From Dasyornis broadbenti (taxonomy: Eukaryota; Chordata; Aves; Passeriformes; Dasyornithidae): a stretch of DNA of 64,000 bases. This document shows positions 43,301 to 49,423 of the stretch, piece after piece. Both the position numbers and the translations under genes were made by a program. Within the stretch, counting starts at the first letter, position 1, and the number at the start of each line of letters is the position of its first letter. Below the pieces are notes generated by a model. The model saw nothing but the letters and a program-made list of their open reading frames with translations, did not search any database and was not told the origin of the DNA. Location: the NCBI GenBank assembly GCA_013397935.1, contig VZRN01003162.1, positions 1,197,260-1,261,259 of the forward strand. Direction: 5' to 3'.

Positions 43301-43701
43301 AGCTTGCCCTGCTCTCTACTTCTGGTCTCTTCTAGCCTCTGATGGAGTAAATTGAAATCAGCTTTTGTCTGCATACAGCTTTCTCGGTTTCAAGAATCAG
43401 CACTGCCAAGGTTATGCCCACATCTGTTACCATACTTATTTCTCTCACACACCATATTGAAACCTGGGTTAAGGAAAGAGAATGCCTATGCAGATACCAC
43501 CAGTCTTCAAAGTTAAAGAAAACTTTTTCAAATTCTATGCTATAAATAGACCTAAGTTCACTGTCCGCCAAGGGAAATCATATAGAATGAATGTCAAAGA
43601 AATTGAAAACCTCCACATTCAGCAGAGGACAAAGACTTACCAGCCATTTGAAGAGATGTACTAATGGAGAGAAGAAAAATCAGGGGTAAGTAGACAGACA
43701 T
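13077..43701 (-). CDS. MRC1: Macrophage mannose receptor 1-like protein (gene A), complete, 30 coding exons
   Basis: Type I endocytic receptor of the mannose receptor family. Coding exons (high to low coordinate): 43641-43701, 41564-41962, 40123-40296, 39051-39215, 38648-38764, 38279-38422, 36734-36916, 36393-36547, 35413-35526, 34595-34710, 33632-33780, 33001-33203, 32492-32613, 31658-31745, 30833-30977, 30336-30371, 30078-30247, 29169-29236, 27390-27490, 25992-26134, 24367-24481, 22977-23125, 21395-21497, 20302-20534, 18655-18820, 17495-17647, 17120-17236, 15565-15732, 13715-13756, 13077-13315. All introns are GT-AG and the phases join into 4,338 nt (about 1,445 residues), close to the 1,456 of human MRC1, which also has 30 exons. 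Domain order is signal, cysteine-rich, FN2, eight CTLDs, stalk, helix, tail. I see no stop or frameshift. The 5' UTR and poly(A) site are not resolved. The symbol is a family call; which bird paralogue this is cannot be told from sequence alone. Confidence 0.93.
13715..13756 (-). CDS. MRC1: Gene A exon 29: juxtamembrane stalk
   Basis: A 42-nt exon between a TTTTTAAG acceptor and a GTAAGT donor encodes about 14 residues (IAEVEPTHDSLVHN). The PTH string matches the stalk of human MRC1, which supports the call despite its small size. It is phase 1 on both sides. The gene B counterpart is 18 nt longer. Confidence 0.82.
13868..14400 (-). mobile_element. CR1 LINE 3' end, about 530 bp
   Basis: The plus strand begins ATCATGGAAGCATACAATGG, then GGTTGGAAGGAACTTTAAAG, and continues through the familiar antisense CR1 landmarks: TTGAACACTTCCAGGGATGG, AGTAAAGAATTTCTTCC, CACTACATGCCC and CTGGGGGCCCCAGATCTG. 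It is 5'-truncated like most CR1 copies. It sits in the gene A intron just before the stalk exon, in the same orientation as the gene. Confidence 0.9.
15565..17647 (-). CDS. MRC1: Gene A exons 26-28: C-type lectin-like domain 8
   Basis: Exons 17495-17647, 17120-17236 and 15565-15732 encode residues about 1207-1352. Landmarks: EPPQLPGKCPEPKRGRSWIP with FRGHCYYVHT, then GASLVSIEDSAEMNFLLLYL and KFWIGLFKNIDG, then GEWIWMDRSAVEYVNWEKGE with EHCVDM and FICKIPK. The loop reads EPT and WRT, so a calcium-dependent sugar site is not expected. Each exon has the same length as its gene B partner (153, 117 and 168 nt). Confidence 0.92.
18655..20534 (-). CDS. MRC1: Gene A exons 24-25: C-type lectin-like domain 7
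   Basis: Exons 20302-20534 and 18655-18820 encode residues about 1074-1206. Landmarks: NYKLNWEQAEKNCRDQSAEL, SFLWLQTLKHGQPVWIGLNS, RRRSRYLNWGSGEPNKNRAC and GFWKTASCNETFFSLCKQ. An EPN motif is present in the loop where gene B and human MRC1 have EPK, but the WND partner is WKT. Half of a mannose-type site is therefore present, and sugar binding cannot be assumed. Confidence 0.91.
21178..21223. repeat. Short tandem TAAGTTATTTTT repeat
   Basis: Three near-identical copies of TAAGTTATTTTTTC/CCA units in a gene A intron. Confidence 0.6.
21395..24481 (-). CDS. MRC1: Gene A exons 21-23: C-type lectin-like domain 6, shortened loop
   Basis: Exons 24367-24481, 22977-23125 and 21395-21497 encode residues about 952-1073. 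They show CFKVFGLDENDTLSWHAARN, ATDAWIGLNDINQEHTYLWT, then NWAKGSRSYYSMDDCVYMIK and KSYICQK. The middle exon is 149 nt where gene B has 170 nt. Seven residues of the long loop after NWAKG are missing here compared with gene B and with mammalian MRC1. No EPN/WND calcium site is present, which is normal for CTLD6. Confidence 0.9.
24006..24068 (-). mobile_element. Short CR1 LINE tail
   Basis: AACATAGAATCCTAGAATCG followed by TGAGTTGGAAGGGACCTCAA and ATCATCTAATTCC: the last about 60 bp of a CR1 element, antisense on the plus strand, within a gene A intron. Confidence 0.8.
25992..30247 (-). CDS. MRC1: Gene A exons 17-20: C-type lectin-like domain 5
   Basis: Exons 30078-30247, 29169-29236, 27390-27490 and 25992-26134 encode residues about 791-951. 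Landmarks: EDGWIIYKHKEYYFSKEA, NNFYIGLSVSLDRTF, NEPNFANNDENCVVMY and TWNDLNCGSIELFICER. EPN, the downstream Glu and WND are all present. In mammals CTLD5 works with CTLD4 for high-affinity binding of multivalent mannose ligands. The last exon runs into the start of CTLD6. A 45-base assembly gap lies in the intron only 27 bases upstream of exon 20. Confidence 0.92.
26162..26206. other. Assembly gap (45 N)
   Basis: A run of 45 N between two A-rich ends (AAAAAAA on both sides) in the gene A intron upstream of exon 20. It is probably a poly(A) tract that the assembly could not span. Confidence 0.99.
28949..29002. repeat. AAATAGATAGTGAAAATAG short tandem repeat
   Basis: The unit AATAGATAGTGAAAATAG appears twice, with a partial ACAGAAAATAGG copy between them, in a gene A intron. 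Confidence 0.6.
30336..30371 (-). CDS. MRC1: Gene A exon 16: 36-nt linker exon between CTLD4 and CTLD5
   Basis: A very small exon flanked by TATTGCAG and GTAAGT encodes a short Pro-rich linker with the KPEP string that human MRC1 has at the same place. It is phase 1 on both sides and a multiple of three, so inclusion or skipping would leave the frame intact. Its exact left edge could be off by one base in my reading. A 36-nt length is the one that keeps the whole 4,338-nt frame. Confidence 0.72.
30833..32613 (-). CDS. MRC1: Gene A exons 13-15: C-type lectin-like domain 4 (predicted main sugar-binding domain)
   Basis: Exons 32492-32613, 31658-31745 and 30833-30977 encode residues about 661-778. 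In mammals CTLD4 is the domain that binds mannose, fucose and GlcNAc alone, through calcium site 2. Its ligands there are a Glu and Asn in EPN, a Glu further on, and Asn-Asp in WND. Here the sequence reads HGEPNNYDGNEKCG and MDWNDLFCEH, so all five ligand positions are kept. Calcium-dependent mannose-type binding is therefore a sound inference for gene A. Confidence 0.92.
33001..34710 (-). CDS. MRC1: Gene A exons 10-12: C-type lectin-like domain 3 and proline-rich linker
   Basis: Exons 34595-34710, 33632-33780 and 33001-33203 encode residues about 505-660. They show GWMKHGFYCYSL, then RYEQAFLTSVIGFKPEKYFW and FKWASGDPVTFTHWNVGMPG, then GLWDILNCEETNTFLCKQ. The loop lacks EPN, so sugar binding is not expected. 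The last exon continues into the CTLD3-CTLD4 linker, which carries six prolines in a row (VTPPPPPPTA) coded by a GGA/TCC repeat, then begins CTLD4 (CPEGWQSTAQSSFCFK). Confidence 0.92.
33070..33087. repeat. Coding GGA/TCC trinucleotide repeat (poly-proline)
   Basis: GGAGGAGGAGGAGGGGG on the plus strand lies inside gene A exon 12. It encodes six prolines in the linker between CTLD3 and CTLD4. Confidence 0.85.
35413..36916 (-). CDS. MRC1: Gene A exons 7-9: C-type lectin-like domain 2
   Basis: Three exons (36734-36916, 36393-36547, 35413-35526) encode residues about 354-504. Landmarks: CPRDWMPYAGHCYRIYR at the domain start, DDELWIGLNDFKVQMYFEWS in the middle, and GSWADSACEMKFGYICKRK at the end. 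It has EPT rather than EPN in the loop and WAD rather than WND, so a working mannose site is unlikely. The 3' side of the middle exon is followed within about 75 bp by long T runs on the plus strand. Confidence 0.92.
36266..36320. repeat. Two adjacent T homopolymer tracts
   Basis: Runs of about 14 and 19 T separated by AAATTTC on the plus strand (A runs on the gene strand), about 75 bases past the donor of gene A exon 8. They may be the decayed tail of a retrocopy, or a simple repeat. Confidence 0.7.
38279..39215 (-). CDS. MRC1: Gene A exons 4-6: C-type lectin-like domain 1
   Basis: Three exons (39051-39215, 38648-38764, 38279-38422) encode residues about 212-353. Visible landmarks are LTWHQARKSCQQQNAELLSI in the first exon, GWQWTGGSPFRYLNWAPG in the second and KWGNQACDGKLGYICQK in the third. 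The long-loop calcium/sugar motif is degenerate (no EPN, no WND), as in mammalian CTLD1, so this domain probably does not bind sugar directly. It packs against FN2 in the family's bent structure. Confidence 0.92.
40123..40296 (-). CDS. MRC1: Gene A exon 3: fibronectin type II domain
   Basis: A 174-nt, phase 1-1 exon encodes residues about 154-211. It has the FN2 pattern: CVFPFKHQGKWYAEC, then the second cysteine pair in LLWCATSSDFDKD and LFGNCPLK. The four cysteines of the fold are present. In the mannose receptor family this domain binds collagens and gelatin. A single-exon FN2 module between the cysteine-rich domain and CTLD1 is diagnostic of this family. Confidence 0.93.
41176..41215. repeat. 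AACTAAGTA short tandem repeat
   Basis: ACTAAGTATAACTAAGTAAA then ACTAAGTATAAGTAT: about four units of a 9-11 bp motif in the gene A intron between exons 2 and 3. Confidence 0.6.
41564..41962 (-). CDS. MRC1: Gene A exon 2: N-terminal cysteine-rich (ricin-type beta-trefoil) domain
   Basis: One 399-nt exon encodes residues about 21-153. It begins DKGVFSIYNEDSKLCAQA and contains the QWWDC core and SRWKIHG near the end, all recognisable from the mannose receptor cysteine-rich domain. In the mammalian receptor this domain binds sulphated N-acetylgalactosamine on glycoprotein hormones and some lymphoid ligands. A lysine- and glycine-rich patch (NYGKGKGKKIRLSK) lies in the last third. Acceptor TTTTGTAG and donor GTGAGT are both clear, and the exon is phase 1 at both ends. 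Confidence 0.92.
42507..42600 (+). repeat. 94-bp direct repeat, copy 1 (gene A intron 1)
   Basis: Begins AGGTTTCTCAGGAGGGAAGC and ends GCTATTAATAACTACAT. It is identical base for base to 44917-45010, while the flanks of the two copies differ. Confidence 0.9.
43641..43701 (-). CDS. MRC1: Gene A exon 1: start codon and signal peptide
   Basis: The exon starts at an ATG (43699-43701) and encodes MSVYLPLIFLLSISTSLQMA before a GTAAGT donor, ending in phase 1. The short hydrophobic core is a typical secretory signal peptide, as expected for a type I membrane receptor. The phase-1 junction joins cleanly to the cysteine-rich domain exon, forming an Asp codon across the splice. An in-frame upstream ATG lies farther right but would add an unlikely long extension ahead of the hydrophobic core, so I chose this start. 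No clear TATA box is seen just upstream. Confidence 0.85.
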
Positions 43702-44916
43702 AGTAAATATATCACTCCTTTTCTCCCCTTCACCTCGTATTGATATTAAAGACCAAATCAGTGTCTTGCAAGAAAACCCCTCTGCACTGAAGTGGATTAA
43801 CAAACCCTTTTTAAGACCCAACAGATACAGGGAAGTTCTGAGCTTCAAATAAGGAACTGTGTCATGTCACATGAGTAATTTTGAAATAATACATTAATGA
43901 GTGAACTTTGCTTTCTAAGCTAGTTTCTCTACTGCATGAAAGTTTGCCATGGAAACAGGAGATCTAACAGGTAACATTTTAGTGTGGATTTTTTAAGACG
44001 TACCTTATATGTCAGAATCATTATTTTTACAAAAAGGTGAGATTACTGTGCCATTTGCAGAAATAAATGAAAGAAATAAAAAAGAAAAGAAGAGGAAGAT
44101 TTGCCTATATTAATACATGATGAGAAAAGCCGGTGTGCAATGCAGTACTATGAAAAATCAGCTGGGATACCACGCAAATCAAGTAACTATGACCTTGGAT
44201 TCAGAAAGAACCAGAATTTTCCATGCCTGCAATTCCATAGAAAAGAAAAAAAAAGCTGTAGAAAGTAGGATCTATGCTTTTCAGGAGACACCTATTCTTT
44301 CTTTTGCTCCATTCTTGACTATATGCAGAAGTATTTACCCAATGGATAGCAACAGCTGAAGAAATTTGGGAAAGAAACCACACAATTCTAGGAAGAAGAG
44401 AATCTGTAACTGGAAAATACTGGATTTTCAATTATTGATAGTGACAAAAACTAAACTAATAAGGAATACTGCCCCATTTTTCATCCCACTACTCTGTGAA
44501 ATTTTGCACCCCATAAAATATATACCCTACAGGCATTCTGACAAAATTCTAAAAAGGGACTCCTGGGGAAGCTTTAAGGTTTTTGTTTATGAAATTTGAA
44601 AAAAATTACTTCCCACACCTCCAGGAGAGGCTGGTGTGGGATACCTTCCCCAGTTTGCATCTGCAGCAAAATTGCTGCTGTTGCAGGTAATGAAAACCCT
44701 GGACACCCTCATGAGGATGTGGATTTTGCTTCTATTACTCTGACTCAGATGCAGAAGAGCAACCCACTGGGTCTAAAAAGGTACAAAGTGAATGAGAGTA
44801 GAACAAAAACCCAACAGTGAGGGAGAATGGTGGGACCCGAAGGCCAGCAGACACAGCTAAAGTAAAGCCAGGCAAAGAATGGGAGCCTGAAAAGGATACT
44901 GAGACCTGAGGTAGGC

Positions 44917-45010
44917 AGGTTTCTCAGGAGGGAAGCCACAACTTGCAGCATCATCAGTTCTGAGCACAGTTAAACTAAGCCAATATTCTAAGTGCTATTA
45001 ATAACTACAT
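44917..45010 (+). repeat. 94-bp direct repeat, copy 2 (upstream of gene A)
   Basis: Exact second copy of 42507-42600, 2,410 bp away in the same orientation. The pair flanks gene A exon 1. Confidence 0.9.
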
Positions 45011-46759
45011 TCCACTAAAGTGGAAGAAATGAGGACTGCTCCACAAAACAGCAGAATCCAATTACTCGGTAAGTTATGATCCGTGTGTAAGCATGACTGC
45101 ACCGAGTCTGGAATCATGCATTCTGGTACTCTTCAGCACTGCAGTGTTTGAATGTACAATCTGTTTTTCAGCTTTCCTTCCTTCCTTGTTCAGGAGCAAG
45201 AGAAATGTGTCTTGTGTTTCTGCTGTATAAAACATCTCAGAATATTGAAAGCTATCAGGAGGCAACAAGAACAATTACAACAGAGAAAAAGTAACAAGTT
45301 TGGTTCTGAAGATCAGTGGTTGATGAAGGACTGGTATTGACAATCTGTTGAGAGAGGCTTAACAACAATAAAACATACTACAGTCACCTTTACCTCAGTG
45401 TTCATGTTTGAGCAGATTGCATCACAGCCCACAAAGTGGGAAAGAAAACCAGAGGACTGCAAAGATGTGCTCCAGGATCTGCCATTTGGCAAGGCACAGC
45501 CTGACATTTTTTAAAAGTGGCGAGGAACAAAAGCTGCCGGGGTTTGTGTTGAGTCAGCATTGTTCCTTTGGCAATCTCTGCTCCCAGGCAGGAAGTTACA
45601 CTCACAGTGTGCAGATTCACCACCTTTCTTCTGAAGTCCAAACTTTTTCAGAGAAAAGAGGAAATGAGAATTAAACCCAAGGATATCAAGAAACATAGCA
45701 ATGTGAAGAGACAAGACTTTACATGCAAAAATATTGAATACTGCCATCAAGTCATTCCTCAGGTGCCCACAGAAATGCAACGGTGAGCCCATCTGGGTTC
45801 AACTGAATGCTTCCCTACAGAAGCTAAACAATTCATTTTCCAAAAAATAGTGGTATTAAAATATGAAAGTACTTTTGGGATTATTTAGCCCATGATTATT
45901 TAGATCTCAATCCATAATCCCCACATATAGCATAATCACAGTTTTGAACTGTGCACATTTATTTTTAAAAAAGACATACTCTAAACCCCAGTAGAAACTT
46001 TCTAGTCTAAAAAAAGAAAAAAAAACCCAACAGGGTGAACAACCTTTTGATGTCTCTATTTTAATTCTACATAATTATTTTTTTCTTTCATTTTTCTAAA
46101 CTTCTTGATCAAGCATAAGAAATCTTGGCAGCATCAGAAGATTATAGATATGAATTACTAGTGATCAGTTAAAAATTTTAGTTGCTTTTGTATTCATATT
46201 CACTTGTTCATACTATTCATCATCTTATCAAGATTTATTTTACTTGTTTTTACAGCAAGTATATTTCAGAAATGCAAGAACCCAATTCCTCTGTGTTTGT
46301 ATACATACATGCAAAAATCAGCCTGAGACCTTCCCTAACTAGCGTCATCTACTTGGGAGACAAAGTAAGAGACCACAAGAGCAACAGTTTGGTTCTATGG
46401 CACCTGACCAACCCCAATATGAATAGCAGTTAGTAGCAGAAAATGTTTGAAAGATTTGGTGAAGGATCAGAACACATAAAATACAAAATTATGGTGAGTC
46501 CATATGAACACATTATTTCCAATAAGACATCTTTTTTCCAGTCAAATAGAGAAGCATATTTTACCTATCTCTCTTCCTAGGTAAAAGCCTTCCATTTGAT
46601 ATTGTATTAATTAGATACTGTTTAAAGTGTTCAAGCTTGTTTGTTTCTCTACCTTCTGTTCAAAAACTTCTATTAGAGTTTGTGTATAAAGTATCAGTGC
46701 TCATCTTCTGCTTACTACATGGAACTGTAGTGATTTCCCGTGCTGTAAATGCTACTGTT

Positions 46760-46935
46760 TCCATGTTAATCTTTATAATGGGAAATTTGCTTCAATTTCA
46801 TTGTATTGAAATAGGAGGGCCAGTAAGCCATACAGCTTAAATTTCCTCCATGTTAATCTTTATAATGGGAAATTTGCTTCAATTTCATTGTATTGAAATA
46901 GGAGGGCCAGTAAGCCATACAGCTTAAATTTCCTC
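46760..46935. repeat. 87-bp tandem duplication
   Basis: The unit from TCCATGTTAATCTTTATAAT to CAGCTTAAATTTCC occurs twice back to back (46760-46846 and 46847-46933) with no difference that I can see. Confidence 0.92.
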
Positions 46936-49119
46936 CTCCTCTGAAAATCTTTCAAGTCTTTTTCACTCACACTCTTCATAAAAGGAGCAGGCTAAGTAGC
47001 TCCATCTTCAGGGTAGGGCTTCTTATTTGGAACCTTCTCTATTTTTTCTGTACCTATTTGGACAGGAGAGCAGAACTGACACAGCCATTTCACAGAAGCA
47101 CCTACATCTACTGCCAGCTATTAACTAGCATGGTATTTTTATTTCTCTTCAACTCAAAGATGATGCTGGATTTCAGAAAGAATAAATGGATGAATGAGCT
47201 CAGAACTATCCAGGCTCCAGTAGCTGGATCCCCCTCCTTGACACTTTTTTAGTGAGGTACCAGGTAAGTATGGCAAAGAACCAGAAATGAGACATCCCCT
47301 CTTTTTATCTTCTTTCCAATCACACCTTTGCATATGTGCATGGGAATAAAGGTTATCTGGAAGAACAACTCAGTGTACAGATACCATTTTAAGATTGTGC
47401 AGGGCCCCAGAACAGGACTAAACTTTTAGGTAGTGACAGCACCTCTTTGTTGTTTGCTCAACAGCCAGCACAGAGAGGCTGGGATTCCAGTCAGGCTCTC
47501 TTGGCCTTTCATTGTCCCTTTCCCATAAATTTCTACCTGGCCCCACTTCTCCATATAACTGAAACAGCATGACCCTTAGTATCATTAATCAGTCAGTCAA
47601 GAGCTTTGTGTCATGAGCCACATCAGATGGCATAAAAAAAATTAAAGGCACTATTCCTTGAAAAAACATGCTTAAACAACTGCATTAAAACCAGAAACAG
47701 TAGCAGGAACACAGCAAGGAAATAACTGGGAGAAAGAGAGAAGAGCCAGAGTAAAGGAGTTCCTGGACAAATTTTCCCATCTTACCTACATACATATGCA
47801 ATTTAAGATTTTTAATAAATCCCTGAGCTCACATTTTTGTTTTATCTTTAAGCAGATAATCCTGGGACAGATTCAGGAAAATATGGTTAATATAATACTT
47901 GATCACAACTTTTGATGGAATGTCCCCACAGTGATATCATCTCCTTTTTCTCTTCATCATGTTACAGTGTCTTATATAGAAGAGACTATAAAATGAAAAC
48001 CTATTTTAAAAATCAAAGCTGCTTAGTGTTTATTTCACAGAGCAAAATCTGAAACCACAAAATCAATCCTTGCAAACTTTTGTATGCAAATGAGGAATCA
48101 TGCACGATTTATGTTTTACAGGATCTACAAAAATTAGGAATATAAACTCCACATTGGGAAAATCTAGGATTTCCATAAATAGTAGCTGATTTAGCCACTT
48201 CAGAAAGTAAATAAAATCAGTAGTAACTATTACATTGGTAAAGCTAAGTTGTTTTTGACTTGCAGCACACACCCCACAAATCTATGCTACTTATTGAGAT
48301 TCCATAGAGAGCAGTACCAATATGTGATCACCATAACAGCTATCCAGAAACCTTCTGCTCCTAGAAACCTTCAGAACATGCATAGGCAACACTCCTCCCT
48401 CTCCTCAGTAACTGTTTTCCTGATAAGATGGAAGTTTTGCCATGACCTTCATCACCTCTCATCAACAGACCCACTTGTGGCCAGCCAAAACTCTGGCGGT
48501 TAATATCAACCACACTTTTCCACTCCAGAGGCCTGCCTCCAGATTTTACCTGATTAAATCCTAGAATACATAAATTACAAGAACTATATACTTAGTTTTC
48601 TGTGTTGTATGAAATTGCGGGAACTGAAATATCATAAAGGTCTTTTTCCTGACATGGTTCAAAGAAGATGTGCCCAAATACAGACTTGTCCTCTAGTGAC
48701 AATGCCTGTAGTTAAATCCACGGGAATGCTTGAAAGATAGTAGAATTAGAGAGATTTTTACTGAATAGCTTTGTTCAATAGCATGGTTTGAAATAAGTCT
48801 GATGCAAAAACTTCGAATCTTGTGTGTGTTCCTCAAGTGGATCTATCCACATTTTACTTCCTTTATTGCATCCATTTCTATTGTTCCATTTAATAATTAG
48901 TCAACATTATCACTTTTCTTAAAACCCAAATTCACCAATATGACCATTACATCCTGAGATCTGAAATCTTACACCTTATATAATGGCTACAAAATAAAGG
49001 AACTGTAGTATATGACATTATACACACACAGAAACAGGCTACTACAGTAATTGCACATGAGAAAATACCTTTGGCTTAATTCTAATTGCATAATTTTAAT
49101 AAAACAAGGCACATTATAT

Positions 49120-49125
49120 TTTATT
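49120..49125 (-). promoter_or_regulatory. Candidate polyadenylation signal of gene B
   Basis: AATAAA on the minus strand about 48 bases after the gene B stop codon, inside a run of TAATG-like repeats. An ATTAAA variant follows about 25 bases further on. The 3' UTR implied would be very short, so a more distal site may be the main one. Confidence 0.35.
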
Positions 49126-49182
49126 ACATTACATTTTATATTACATATTACATTACATTTCCTTTTGTTACATTACAGTGTT
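49120..49182. repeat. ATTAC/TTACAT-rich simple repeat over the gene B stop codon
   Basis: The plus strand repeats ATTACATT-type units many times with small changes (attacattacattttatattac...). The repeat makes up the first part of the gene B 3' UTR and reaches the stop codon itself. Confidence 0.6.
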
Positions 49183-49423
49183 GCATGTTCATTCCGTTCT
49201 ATGTTGGTCACAAGATCCTTTGTGTCACTAATTTCAGGGACTGTGTCACCATTAAAATACAAATTATTCTCAAAGCTGTCATTTGTTGGAAAGCAATTCT
49301 TTCTTCTGTTGTAGAAGAGATAGCCTGCAAGGCCACTTCCAACTAGGATGAAGGCAACAACACCAACTACAACTCCTGTTTTACTGTGGTTCAGGGTGGA
49401 AGCCTTCTCGTCCTTTGTCATTG
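49173..49423 (-). CDS. MRC1: Gene B: transmembrane helix and cytoplasmic tail
   Basis: The last coding exon, from a TTTTCAG acceptor to a TAA stop (49173-49175). It encodes a helix (VVVGVVAFILVGSGLAGYLF), the basic YNRRK stop-transfer segment, and a tail with FENNLY (FxxxxY internalisation motif) and DTKDLVTNIERNEHATL. The acidic-LV context (KDLV) matches human MRC1, whereas gene A has NCLV at this point. Confidence 0.93.

Larger units (their letters stand above)
43702..49172. other. Intergenic DNA between gene B and gene A
   Basis: About 5.5 kb. The left end should hold the gene A promoter and 5' UTR, and the right end the gene B 3' UTR. No TATA box is obvious upstream of the gene A start. 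It contains the second 94-bp repeat copy and an 87-bp tandem duplication. I find no further gene. Confidence 0.6.
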
